This document shows, in pieces, positions 35,633 to 45,859 of a stretch of 64,000 bases of DNA. The position numbers and the translations under genes are program-made. This DNA is from Iodidimonas nitroreducens (GTDB lineage Bacteria > Pseudomonadota > Alphaproteobacteria > Sphingomonadales > Rhodothalassiaceae): the NCBI RefSeq assembly GCF_008579165.1, contig NZ_BKCN01000015.1; one strand, given 5' to 3'. The notes beneath the pieces are model-generated. The model saw only the letters and a list, made by a program, of their open reading frames with translations, was not told the DNA's origin and made no database searches. Numbering within the stretch: position 1 is the stretch's first letter; the number at the start of each line of letters is the position of its first letter.

Positions 35633-38590
35633 TTAGAAGGCAACCGATGCGCCCAGAAAGAACTGGGTGCCAAAAGCATCGAAGGTGTCGGGGAAGGTAT
35701 TGGCCCGGCGCTGATTGGCCCCCAAAAGCGGCGGACCATTATCCAGCACATTATTCGCCCCACCCCAAAGATTGATCCGCTCGCTCAGATCATAGGTGAA
35801 TGACAGATCGAGATAATGTTCCGAGCCAAAGCGGGTGACGGCAGGGAGGACCGCCGGGGCCGCTTCACCCCGACGCAGGGGCAGATTGACGACATCGAGA
35901 CCGGTGCCATCGATCCAGCGATGACGGGCCGAAAGACCGATCTTGCCGCTGGTCCATGTCACCCGCGAGGTGGTGCGGAATTCAGCCTTGGGCTCGCCGC
36001 AGGTGGGGCCGAAAAGGCCCAGGCAATCATCGACATTGTCTGGCAGATCGGCAATCGGGGTTTGTTTGAAACTGTCGGTCCAGGTGCCATTCAGCGAGAC
36101 ATCAAAGCTGCTGTCATGGCCAAACAGGCCCCAGTTTGCGGCAAGGCTGTAGGTGACCTGAAGATCCACCCCCGATGTTTCAAGACGGCCGATATTGGCA
36201 TTGGCGGCATTCACCAGAAACGGGCTTTGGATGATGCCATTCTCGGGATTGCGGGCGATGGCCTGACAGGCCGGGCTGTTGATATCGCGGATCTGATTGA
36301 AGCACAGATCAAGGATATTGTTCACCCCACCGGCAAAGGGCGAAATGGCATCTTTCACCTCGATATCGAAATAATCGAGGCTGATGCGCAGGCCGGGGGC
36401 GAAATCGGGGGTGAGGATCGCCCCGAAGGTGATGGTATCGGACCGTTCTTCCTCCAGATCGGGATTGCCCCCAAACAGGCCCGGGATTTCAGGATTGGGC
36501 CGCACCGCTGCATTGCCCACCAGATTGGCGGGAACCCCGCTCGCAATGCACAGATCGCGCAAAGCGGCATCAGTGGCAGCGGCGGCGGTGGCGCAGGGAT
36601 CAGTGGCATTGACCGGGAATTGCCGCTGACCGCCAAAGGCTTCCCCCACATTGGGGGCGCGGATGGCGCGCTGGAACTGGCCGCCAAAAGCGATCTGGCC
36701 ATTCACCCGCCAATCCACCCCGCCCAGATAGGTCCAGACCGCGCCGACATTATCCAGATCATAATCGGAATAGCGAACGGCGCTGTTCAAATCGAGGGAT
36801 TCAATAAGGGGGGCATCGCGCAGAATGGGGATACGGGCTTCGGCAAACAGCTCCCAGACCTCGATGGAGCCGGCGGTGGCGGTGATGGGGTTGAAGCCCG
36901 CGACATCGCCGATTTCCAGCAATCGATCGGGATTGAAATTGACCGAGCTCGACCGCCATTCCGCGCCGAATGAGGTGCGGACCACCCCGGCGGGCAGTTC
37001 AAAAAGATCGGCTGTGAGGTTGGCCGAGGCGACCTGCAATTCGGTGACATCGATATTCACCGAATCAACGGCAATGAAATCGATCCCCGCCTGGTTGATA
37101 TTGGGGCCAAAAGGATTGACGATGGGCGCCCCATCCGGTCCGCCCGAGCCCGACAGCACGCCTTCGCGGAAGGCAGACAGCGAGACATTCCCGATTTGGG
37201 TCTGGGTGTTTTCCGTTCGTGCGAAGGAATAATAGAGGTCATAATCGATATTTTTCAGAACGCTGTCGCCGAGATCGGGAAGATCACCCCTCAATCCCAC
37301 CACAACCCGCCACGCATCACGATTATCCTCATTGCGGCGCGGCCCCACTTCTGAAAGCCGCCGATTGGGGTTCAAAGCCACCAGACCATCATTGGCCGCT
37401 GCCCCGGCTTCAAAGGAATCAACGATCGACAAAACATTTCGCAGTTCAGGGCTCAGGAAGGGATTATCCACCTCGAAGGGCATGGACGCATTGATGAAGC
37501 TGGAAGCAAAGCCCACAGTGGTGCGATTATTGCTGAAATGGCCTTCCAGATAGCCGGTGGCATGATCGTTGAGATCATAATGGGCCATGCTGTTGATCGA
37601 CCAGCGTTCCTGCGGCACTTGCAGGAAATTGTCGGCGGAATAATCAAACAGATCATCGGGTCTTGCGAAGGGGCGCACGGATTGGCCCTGATTGCCGGGA
37701 ATGAAGCCATCGGCCCCCAGGCCCGATAGATTGGCAGCGGCCAGAGCCTCGGCCAATCCCGGCCTTGCCGCCAGCGCCGCATCCGTGAACGGAAGCCCCG
37801 AAAACCGGCCATTGGGAACGAAGGAACTGCCGCCCACGCCCAATTCCCGCTGGGCCTGTCCGGGGATGGTGACATCGCCCAGAACCCCATCGGAAAAGCT
37901 GCGTTCATCGGTCAGGATGGGGTCACGTTTGAAATAATTGACCGAAATCACCGCATTGCCCCGGCCATCGGCAAAATTGCCCCCGGCCGTAAGGGTGATG
38001 TCATTGGTGAAGCCATCGCCCCGGCTGTTGAGATTGCCCTGAGCGCGGGCTTCGATCCCCTCGAAATCATCCCGCAGGATGAAATTGACGACCCCGGCGA
38101 TGGCATCCGAGCCATAAACCGCAGAAGAACCGCCCGTCACCACTTCGGTGCGTTCGATGAGGGCCGTGGGGATGGCGTTGATATTGGTGACCTGACTGCC
38201 ATCGAAAAAGACGAACCGCCGACCATTGACCAGAACCAGATTGCGGGTGGCCCCAAGGCCCCGCAGATCAAGAGTTGCCGCCCCGGTGCCGGTGGCGCTG
38301 GCCAGCGAATTCGATGCGGCCGTGGTCGCGGGCACGAATTGCGGCATGGTATTGAGCAGATCTTCGGCATTGAGCGCGCCGGCGAGCTTGTAATTCTGCT
38401 CGGTCACGGCGGCAATGGGGACCGATGCGGAGCGCGCGGATCGTGCCAATCGCGAGCCGGTGACGACGATTTCCTCGATCACGGTTTCTTCGCCGGTTGT
38501 TTCATTGGCTTGGGTCTGGGCATAAACCGTGCCAGAGCCTGTGGCGCTTACAATTGCAATTGCAAGCGCTGATGCGGATGTTTTCAGCAT
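35633..38590 (-). CDS. TonB-dependent outer-membrane receptor
   Basis: 985-residue active outer-membrane transporter. A signal peptide ends near VYAQ (residue 25). The TonB box is EEIVVTGSR (about residues 39-47), the plug domain contains LDLRGLGATRNLVLVNGRRFV and GSSAVYGSDAIAGVVNFI, and the beta barrel ends in an aromatic Phe (GASVAF). It is of the large, TonB-interacting type common in sphingomonad-like alphaproteobacteria, often used for peptides or complex substrates. It shares a transcript with the downstream SBP gene, which suggests one import pathway with the convergent ABC transporter. Confidence 0.92.
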   Translation of the reverse strand: MLKTSASALAIAIVSATGSGTVYAQTQANETTGEETVIEEIVVTGSRLARSARSASVPIAAVTEQNYKLAGALNAEDLLNTMPQFVPATTAASNSLASATGTGAATLDLRGLGATRNLVLVNGRRFVFFDGSQVTNINAIPTALIERTEVVTGGSSAVYGSDAIAGVVNFILRDDFEGIEARAQGNLNSRGDGFTNDITLTAGGNFADGRGNAVISVNYFKRDPILTDERSFSDGVLGDVTIPGQAQRELGVGGSSFVPNGRFSGLPFTDAALAARPGLAEALAAANLSGLGADGFIPGNQGQSVRPFARPDDLFDYSADNFLQVPQERWSINSMAHYDLNDHATGYLEGHFSNNRTTVGFASSFINASMPFEVDNPFLSPELRNVLSIVDSFEAGAAANDGLVALNPNRRLSEVGPRRNEDNRDAWRVVVGLRGDLPDLGDSVLKNIDYDLYYSFARTENTQTQIGNVSLSAFREGVLSGSGGPDGAPIVNPFGPNINQAGIDFIAVDSVNIDVTELQVASANLTADLFELPAGVVRTSFGAEWRSSSVNFNPDRLLEIGDVAGFNPITATAGSIEVWELFAEARIPILRDAPLIESLDLNSAVRYSDYDLDNVGAVWTYLGGVDWRVNGQIAFGGQFQRAIRAPNVGEAFGGQRQFPVNATDPCATAAAATDAALRDLCIASGVPANLVGNAAVRPNPEIPGLFGGNPDLEEERSDTITFGAILTPDFAPGLRISLDYFDIEVKDAISPFAGGVNNILDLCFNQIRDINSPACQAIARNPENGIIQSPFLVNAANANIGRLETSGVDLQVTYSLAANWGLFGHDSSFDVSLNGTWTDSFKQTPIADLPDNVDDCLGLFGPTCGEPKAEFRTTSRVTWTSGKIGLSARHRWIDGTGLDVVNLPLRRGEAAPAVLPAVTRFGSEHYLDLSFTYDLSERINLWGGANNVLDNGPPLLGANQRRANTFPDTFDAFGTQFFLGASVAF

Positions 38591-38957
38591 GTCATCATGT
38601 CCCCTTGTGCTGGATGGCTGCTTTTTCCAGCCAATGCGCTGTTCTCACCTGATTAACTTTTCTGCTCCCCGCAGATCCGTTCCGGCAGGCTCATTATCCT
38701 GAGCCGGTCATTTGGTTAATTGTTATAGACATCTAACTGAGTTAACTCAATATCAGATCATATGAAAAAAACAACAATTCATGGGAAAATTAAAAATCAT
38801 GGGATCATTTAAAATCGGGCGGTGGTTTAATGTCATAGGGAAATCACAGATCCATGCGTTATATGGGTGCTTTGGGCCTGCATTTCAGCCTGCCTTTGCT
38901 ATAAATACAATATTATTAGTGAAACAGACGCAATAAAGATACTCAAGGCAAGGCACA
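38591..38957. other. Divergent regulatory region between the TonB receptor and the GST gene
   Basis: This 367-base AT-rich interval carries no gene. It must hold the promoters of both divergent genes. It contains the perfect palindrome described at 38738-38749 and an A/T-rich TATAAATACAATATTATT segment (about 38899-38916) that could supply the GST -10 region. Confidence 0.5.
38738..38749. promoter_or_regulatory. Perfect 12-bp palindrome, possible operator
   Basis: TGAGTTAACTCA reads the same on both strands. It sits about 150 bases upstream of the TonB receptor start, flanked by ATCT and AGAT arms. Spacing fits a dimeric repressor or activator site, but no cognate regulator is encoded next to it. 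Confidence 0.35.
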
Positions 38958-39614
38958 ATGGATCAGATCGAAGCATATTTATGGGCCACACCCAATTCCC
39001 GCCGGGTGACGATCCTGTTTGAGGAACTGGGTCTTTCCTATCATATCCATGCGGTGAATATTCGGACGGGCGCGCAGTTTGCTCCTGAAATTCTGGCGCT
39101 CAACCCTTATGGCAAGCTGCCGATCGTCACCTGGATAGAGCCGGAACAAAAAGCCGGACATGAAGCTGGCCAGCGCCATGTTTTATGGGAATCCGGGGCG
39201 ATCCTGATCCGCTTTGCTGAACGGTTCGGGCGCTTTTTGCCAGATGATGCGATGGCGCGCGATGCGGTCATGCAATGGCTGATGGTCGCCCTCACATCGG
39301 TGGGGCCGATGTCGGGTCAAGCCCATCACTGGACAGAACTGGCCGATGAAAAGCCTTTGGCTGCGCTCCGGCATCATCAGGGCCTTGTGGCTCGGGTCTA
39401 TCGGATGCTTGATGCTCATCTGGCGGATCGGCCCTATCTGGCAGCGGATTATTCGCTGGCGGATATCGCGGCTTATCCATGGATCGATGAAAGCGCATGG
39501 ACGGGTTTGCGGCTCGCTGATTTTCCCCATCTTTTTGCCTGGCATCAGCGGATCGGCGCTCGTCCGGCAGTGCAACGGGCCATGCGCCTGCCCAAAGGGG
39601 CGCGCCTTGACTGA
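38958..39614 (+). CDS. Glutathione S-transferase family protein
   Basis: 218-residue cytoplasmic GST. The thioredoxin-fold N-domain has NSRRVTILFEELGLSY (with the Asn-Ser pair of the Nu/Theta-like active site), NPYGKLPIVT and the ESGAILIRFAE glutathione-binding motif. The helical C-domain has YSLADIAAYPWIDE. It resembles the YfcG/YghU group. The substrate is unknown. Confidence 0.88.
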   Translation: MDQIEAYLWATPNSRRVTILFEELGLSYHIHAVNIRTGAQFAPEILALNPYGKLPIVTWIEPEQKAGHEAGQRHVLWESGAILIRFAERFGRFLPDDAMARDAVMQWLMVALTSVGPMSGQAHHWTELADEKPLAALRHHQGLVARVYRMLDAHLADRPYLAADYSLADIAAYPWIDESAWTGLRLADFPHLFAWHQRIGARPAVQRAMRLPKGARLD

Positions 39615-39640
39615 TCCGGGATGGGGGCGCGGCTTTTTTT
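39601..39640 (+). terminator. Possible terminator at the GST 3' end
   Basis: CGCGCC pairs with GGCGCG across an 18-base loop, followed by GC and seven T. The stem begins inside the GST coding end. It is modest but well placed. Confidence 0.45.
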
Positions 39641-39807
39641 GCTGCTTCCGCTCGCCTTGCGGCTCACATGAAGCGTGCTCAGGGCTTTATCGTCTGCTGC
39701 TTCCGCTCGCCTTGCGGCTCACATGAAGCGTGCTCAGGGCTTTATTGTCTGCTGCTTCCGCTCGCCTTGCGGCTCACATGAAGCGTGCTCAAGGCTGTTT
39801 TGCGTCT
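39641..39807. repeat. Three tandem copies of a 55-bp repeat
   Basis: Units start at 39641, 39696 and 39751. The first two are identical except for one base, and the third diverges after 40 bases. Each unit has nested inverted repeats, CCGC/GCGG inside GCTTC/GAAGC, so each copy can fold into a hairpin. It occupies the gap between the GST and RNase D genes. Confidence 0.92.
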
Positions 39808-39874
39808 TGCGTCCCGCGCCATAGCCCCTTATTCGCTATAAGGTGCTGTTTTTACCAAGCTGTCGAGAGGTGAC

Positions 39875-40488
39875 ATGACCATTTATCTGCATCATGCGAT
39901 GTGCCAGACGATATTGATTTCGGATCGTCCGTTGCCATCGATACCGAAACCATGGGGCTGAAGCCGCATCGGGATCGTTTGTGTTTGGTGCAGCTTTCGG
40001 CCGGTGATGGAACCGCGCATCTGGTGAAATTCGATGGTCGGGGCTATGATGCACCGCGGTTGAGCGCCCTTTTGGCGGATCAGGCGGTCACCAAGCTGTT
40101 TCATTTTGGCCGCTTTGATCTGGCGGTTTTATATCATGCCTTAGGGGTGATGGCGGGCCCGGTTTATTGCACGAAAATCGCATCAAGATTGATCCGCACC
40201 TATACGGATCGCCATGGGCTGAAAGACCTGTGCCGCGAGCTTTTGGGGGTCGAGATTTCAAAAATTCAGCAAAGCTCGGATTGGGGGGCGGCAGAATTGA
40301 ACGAGGCGCAGCAGGCCTATGCGGCTTCGGATGTTTTGCATCTTCATGCCTTGCGCGCGGCGCTCGATCCCCTGTTGGAACGCGAAGGGCGGATGGAGAT
40401 TGCCCGCGCCGCATTCACTTTTCTGCCTACCCGCGCCCGGATCGATCTTTTGGCCGGAGAGGATTATGATCTCTTTGCCCATTCATGA
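39875..40488 (+). CDS. RNase D-like 3'-5' exonuclease (apparent one-base frameshift near 39897)
   Basis: DEDD-superfamily exonuclease lacking the HRDC domains of long RNase D, as is common in alphaproteobacteria. Metal ligands are seen in AIDTETMGL, FGRFDLAVL and YAASDVLHL. The ATG at 39875 with GAGAGG upstream gives MTIYLHH. One G missing from ATGGCGATG at about 39897 shifts the frame, after which a GTG at 39901 would otherwise be the only start. About 204 residues. It overlaps lptC by 23 bases and heads the LPS-export block. Confidence 0.87.
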
Positions 40489-41305
40489 TCAGTCTGGCCA
40501 TGATCAGTCTGGCCATGATCAATCCGGCCATGATCAAGCTGGCCCAAAATCTGATGATCAGGCGGCTGATGGCCGACGGTCGCGGGGGCGGGGCGGTCGG
40601 CGCTTAAAGCCGGATGGGGTGCGCCCCTATCGCCCGATCACCGCCTATGATCGCTATGTGCGGCTGATGAAGCCGCTGCTGATCTTTGTGGCCGTGCTGA
40701 GCGCGGGATTAAGCTTTTTATGGCCGCTGTTTGTGGATGAAAAATCCTCCTTCGTGTTCAATCGCGAAACCATGCCGCGCGGGGATCAGGAAGTGCGGGT
40801 GGTGGGGGCCACCTATCGCGGGACCGATGAACAAAACCGCCTGTTTTTCATCAGCGCCCGGGAAGCTGTACAATCCAGCCCCGATGCACCCCGGGTCGCA
40901 TTACAGGAATTGCGGGCCCAGATGACTTTGGAAGAAGGCCGCACTGCTGAAGTGGTGGCAGAAAGCGGGATCTATGATACCGCCTCCCAAAGCATCGAAG
41001 TGCCGGGCCTGATGCATCTGGAAACCAGCGATGGCTATCGTCTCGATAGTTTTGGGGCGCGTCTCGATCTGGAAAAAAAGATCATCAGCAGTGATCGCCC
41101 GGTCGAGGGCACAGGGCCCCTTGGCAGCTTGCGGGCGGATAGCTTCACCCTCGATATCGACAAGCGGATCATGAAATTGGATGGCAATATGCGCATGCGC
41201 ACGGTGCCTGCGGCGCGCTCTGGTCAAAGTGCGACTGATGCGCCATCCTCAGCAGATCCATCATCGCCAGCCCCATCGTCACCAAATAGGAAGGATAACA
41301 GATGA
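40466..41305 (+). CDS. lptC: LPS export periplasmic-bridge protein LptC
   Basis: Bitopic inner-membrane protein passing LPS from LptBFG to LptA. The order is a short cytoplasmic N-region with four HDQSG-type repeats (residues 7-26), a basic stretch, one membrane helix (LLIFVAVLSAGLSFLWPLFV, about residues 68-87) and a periplasmic beta-jellyroll with GATYRGTDEQNRLFFISAREA and SLRADSFTLDIDKRIMKLDG. 279 residues; the repeat and a Ser/Pro-rich C-tail make it longer than usual. ATG 40466 lies within the end of the RNase D gene. Confidence 0.85.
   Translation: MISLPIHDQSGHDQSGHDQSGHDQAGPKSDDQAADGRRSRGRGGRRLKPDGVRPYRPITAYDRYVRLMKPLLIFVAVLSAGLSFLWPLFVDEKSSFVFNRETMPRGDQEVRVVGATYRGTDEQNRLFFISAREAVQSSPDAPRVALQELRAQMTLEEGRTAEVVAESGIYDTASQSIEVPGLMHLETSDGYRLDSFGARLDLEKKIISSDRPVEGTGPLGSLRADSFTLDIDKRIMKLDGNMRMRTVPAARSGQSATDAPSSADPSSPAPSSPNRKDNR
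40484..40543 (+). repeat. Four tandem 15-bp repeats within lptC
   Basis: CATGATCAGTCTGGC occurs twice exactly and twice with two changes each. The 15-base unit keeps frame and encodes HDQSG. Copy-number changes would alter only the length of the cytoplasmic N-tail. Confidence 0.92.
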
Positions 41306-41980
41306 ACCATTGGCCTTCTTTGGCGCTTTGGGCGCCTATCGGGCGTGGCATGCGGGCCCCGGCTTTGCGTTTGGCCCCGGCTTTGAGTCTGGTTCTGTGT
41401 TTCACTCTGTTTTTCACTCTGGCCTCTGGGGCTGGCTCGGCAGCCATGGCGCAGGGCCTTTCGGCTTTGAAGGATCATGATATCGATCAGCCGATCGAAT
41501 GGTCGGCGGATCGCTCGGAAATTCTCGGGCGCGAGGATGTCGCCCTTTTGATCGGCAATGTGAAGGTGGATCAGGGCTCCTTGAATCTGACATCTGATCG
41601 GATGCATGTGTTTTTCAAAAGCATCGATGGGCAAAATACCCCTGAAATGGAGCGGTTGGATGTAACCGGGAATGTTAAAATCACCAGCCCAAGCGAGGTG
41701 GCAACTGCGGAATGGGGGGTTTATGGATATCCCCAATCGCACCATCACTTTGGGCGGTGGCGTGGTTTTGCTGCGGGGGGAAACCCGGCTGGCGGGCGAG
41801 CGGCTTCTGATCGATCTGGTATCGGGGGTGACCAAGCTTGATGGCGAAAATCAGCCGGGCGATGATTCCGGTGCCCGGGTGCGCGGGCGTTTTGTTTTAC
41901 CGGAAAGGGGAAGTGAACGCGGGAATGAGGGGGAAAACAAGCCCGGGCCAGAGCCGCAAAAAGATGGGGCCAGTCGGTGA
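41302..41980 (+). CDS. lptA: LPS transport periplasmic protein LptA (apparent frameshift near 41734)
   Basis: Periplasmic OstA-like protein of the LPS bridge. The leader ends GSAAMAQ; the jellyroll includes NQ-like DHDIDQPIEWSADRSEIL and LNLTSDRMHV. The second half (DIPNRTITLGGGVVLLRGETRLAGERLLIDL) lies in the next frame; removing one G at about 41734 restores AEWGVYDIPNRTITL. This is the only break in the window that looks like an inserted rather than a lost base. It overlaps lptC by four bases. About 225 residues. Confidence 0.87.
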
Positions 41981-42143
41981 AATCTGGTGCTGAAATCTGG
42001 CGATAGCTGATCGAGCGCGCATTTTGGGCCCGTCTATGCAAGACATGCCTATGCAGGAAATGCGCCAGTTTTTACAGTTAAGCCTTTTTTCCGGGGTGCG
42101 GCTCATCATTTATTAAGCATATCCCAGACATGATCGTGATCTT

Positions 42144-42932
42144 ATGACCTTGCAAGAGATGGATAAACTTTCACCTGAACACGCCAAAGACGCGGGTTCC
42201 GCCCTGCCGGAAAGTGGGCTGGTGGCGCGTGGGATTGGCAAAAGCTTTGGCGGTCGGCTGATTTTGCGGGATTTATCCCTGCATGTGCAGCGTGGCGAGG
42301 TGGTGGGCCTGCTTGGGCCCAATGGTGCCGGGAAAACCACCTGTTTTTATACGCTCGTGGGCCTTGTGGCCGGGGATCATGGTTCGATCATGCTGGATGG
42401 TCGCGATATTTCAAAGCTGCCGATGTATCGCCGCGCCCGCCTTGGGATCGGCTACCTGCCACAGGAAGCCTCGATTTTTCGGGGGATGACGGTCGAAGAA
42501 AATATCCTTGCGGTGCTGGAAGTGAACGAGCCTTCGCGCAAACGACGCGATCAAAAGCTTGAAGAATTGCTCGATGAATTTTCCATCGCTCATTTGCGGC
42601 ATTCCCCTTCGCTCGCTCTTTCCGGGGGGGAGCGGCGGCGCTGTGAAATTGCCCGCGCTTTGGCGTCTGAGCCATCATTCGTTTTGCTTGATGAGCCTTT
42701 CGCCGGGATCGATCCTATTGCCATTGCCGATATTCGCTCGCTCACCGCGCATCTGAAGGATCGCGGGATCGGGGTTTTGATCACCGATCATAATGTGCGT
42801 GAAACTCTTGATATCATTGATCGCGCTTATATTATTCATGATGGCCGGGTGCTGATGGAAGGCAATGCCGAGGAAATATTGGCCAGCCCTGATGTGCGGC
42901 GTATTTATCTGGGGGAGGCTTTCAGTCTGTAG
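42144..42932 (+). CDS. lptB: LPS export ABC transporter ATPase LptB
   Basis: ATPase powering LptFG. Walker A GPNGAGKTTCFY, signature LSGGERRRCEIARAL, Walker B FVLLDEPFAGIDP and the LptB-typical IGYLPQEASIFRGMTVEENI are present. It has 262 residues; an alternative ATG five codons in (42159) has a better CAAGAG site. rpoN follows after three bases. The 163-base gap from lptA (41981-42143) holds no gene. Confidence 0.95.
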   Translation: MTLQEMDKLSPEHAKDAGSALPESGLVARGIGKSFGGRLILRDLSLHVQRGEVVGLLGPNGAGKTTCFYTLVGLVAGDHGSIMLDGRDISKLPMYRRARLGIGYLPQEASIFRGMTVEENILAVLEVNEPSRKRRDQKLEELLDEFSIAHLRHSPSLALSGGERRRCEIARALASEPSFVLLDEPFAGIDPIAIADIRSLTAHLKDRGIGVLITDHNVRETLDIIDRAYIIHDGRVLMEGNAEEILASPDVRRIYLGEAFSL

Positions 42933-42935
42933 CTC

Positions 42936-44513
<1,578 letters not shown>

Positions 44514-44685
44514 TCCCGGCTTTTTTGATAAGCCATCGCCGCATTGTTTACAGAATTGATCGCGGATGTGATTGCAGCCCCCATGGGGGTTTGTGCTAAT
44601 ATGATCGGGTCGTCGCATTCTATGTCTCAACCACCAGCGACAGATGTTTCTTTGGTTCAATCAAACGGATGGAAAGGCTGACAGG
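44514..44685 (+). promoter_or_regulatory. rpoN-hpf intergenic region with a CCCCCATGGGGG palindrome
   Basis: A perfect 12-base palindrome lies at 44578-44589, followed by a TAATAT-like hexamer near 44597. It may be the hpf promoter or operator area. No gene is seen. Confidence 0.35.
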
Positions 44686-45306
44686 ATGCAGATCAATGTT
44701 TCCGGGCGGAAAATTAATGTTGGTGATGCACTGAAAACCTATATCGATGATCGCCTTGAGGCGATGGTCGAGAAATATTTCAGTCGCTCGATCGAAGCCC
44801 ATGTCACCCTTTCGAAAACCGGGCCTTTTTTCCATGTCGATTGTTCCTTGCATGTGCGCCAGGGCATTCATATGCAAAGCAGCGCTGAAGCCGATGATGC
44901 CCATGCGGCTTTTGATCTGGCACTGGATAAACTGGAAAAGCAGTTGCGTCGGCATAAACGACGCCTTAAAGATCGCCATACATCCGGTCGCGCCGGGATG
45001 GAAGAAGAAGTGGCGCTGATCGCTCAGGCTTATGTTTTGCAGCCTGATGAAGAAGATGCCGATGATGCGGCAGATTTGAATGGCGCCCATGGTGATGGCG
45101 ATGTGGCAGATGATCAGCCGGTGATCGTGGCGGAAACGCGCACCGAAATTCCCCATGTCTCGGTTGGGGATGCGGTGATGCTGATGGATTTGTCCGATCA
45201 GCCGGCTTTGATGTTTCGCAATCGCAAAAATGGCCAGTTCAATGTTGTGTATCGCAGGCCGGATGGCAATATCGGTTGGGTTGATCCCGCTGAAACGAAG
45301 ATTTAA
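44686..45306 (+). CDS. hpf: Ribosome hibernation-promoting factor, long form
   Basis: Forms 100S ribosome dimers in stationary phase. The N-terminal S30AE domain runs from MQINVSGRKINVGDALKTYIDDRLE to about residue 100. An acidic linker and the C-terminal dimerisation domain (VGDAVMLMDLSDQPALMFRN, GNIGWVDP) make it the long form, about 206 residues. ATG 44686 is preferred over an upstream ATG at 44644 whose extra residues are atypical. Confidence 0.92.
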   Translation: MQINVSGRKINVGDALKTYIDDRLEAMVEKYFSRSIEAHVTLSKTGPFFHVDCSLHVRQGIHMQSSAEADDAHAAFDLALDKLEKQLRRHKRRLKDRHTSGRAGMEEEVALIAQAYVLQPDEEDADDAADLNGAHGDGDVADDQPVIVAETRTEIPHVSVGDAVMLMDLSDQPALMFRNRKNGQFNVVYRRPDGNIGWVDPAETKI

Positions 45307-45363
45307 GGATGCGCAGGCCCTTTTTAGGGCTGCACTCAGTGTTCAGACACAGGTTGGAGCGGG

Positions 45364-45822
45364 ATGGAAATCGACGATCTGATCGGGCCCGCAAGCATTT
45401 TGCCGGGGCTCAAATCCAGAAGCAAAAGGCAGGTTCTGCAAGATCTGTCTGCACATGCGGCCGAGCTTATCGGAATGCCGGAGCGAACTCTCTTCGACAT
45501 TCTGACCGAGCGCGAGCGTTTGGGCACCACCGGTGTGGGCCAGGGCGTGGCGATTCCCCATGGGAAAGTGCCGAGTCTTGATAAGGTTTTTGGGCTGTTT
45601 GCGCGCACCAACGAGCCTATCGATTTTGAATCCATGGATGATCGGCCGGTCGATCTGTATTTTCTGCTGCTTGCCCCCGAAGGGGCAGGGGCCGATCATC
45701 TCAAGGCTTTGGCGCGGGTTTCGCGTTTGTTTCGGGATAAGGCCCTGTGTGAAAAATTGCGTGGGGCTGAGGGCGGCGATGCCCTTCATGCCCTGCTTTT
45801 GCGCAAGGCGGCGGCGGCCTGA
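45364..45822 (+). CDS. ptsN: Nitrogen-regulatory PTS EIIA component PtsN
   Basis: EIIA-Ntr of the regulatory phosphotransfer system. The phosphorylated His is His66 in GVAIPHGKV, and FGLFARTNEPIDFESMDDRPVDLYFLLL is the family core. 152 residues is normal. Its position after rpoN and hpf supports the call. A hairpin terminator follows the stop. Confidence 0.95.
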   Translation: MEIDDLIGPASILPGLKSRSKRQVLQDLSAHAAELIGMPERTLFDILTERERLGTTGVGQGVAIPHGKVPSLDKVFGLFARTNEPIDFESMDDRPVDLYFLLLAPEGAGADHLKALARVSRLFRDKALCEKLRGAEGGDALHALLLRKAAAA

Positions 45823-45824
45823 TC

Positions 45825-45842
45825 ATCGGCTGTCCGATTTTT
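45825..45842 (+). terminator. Rho-independent terminator after ptsN
   Basis: ATCGG/CCGAT with a CTGT loop, then TTTTT, three bases after the ptsN stop and ahead of the converging lipoprotein gene. Confidence 0.65.
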
Positions 45843-45859
45843 GGGCTGATGCGGGCTGA

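Noticed and set aside
35816..36973. 385-codon + strand frame opposite the TonB receptor
   Set aside because: It is Gly/Ile/Ala-rich, has no motifs and lies entirely antisense to a clear receptor gene.
39641..39807. CRISPR array from the 55-bp repeats
   Set aside because: Units are directly tandem with no unique spacers and no cas genes are present; they are tandem duplications.
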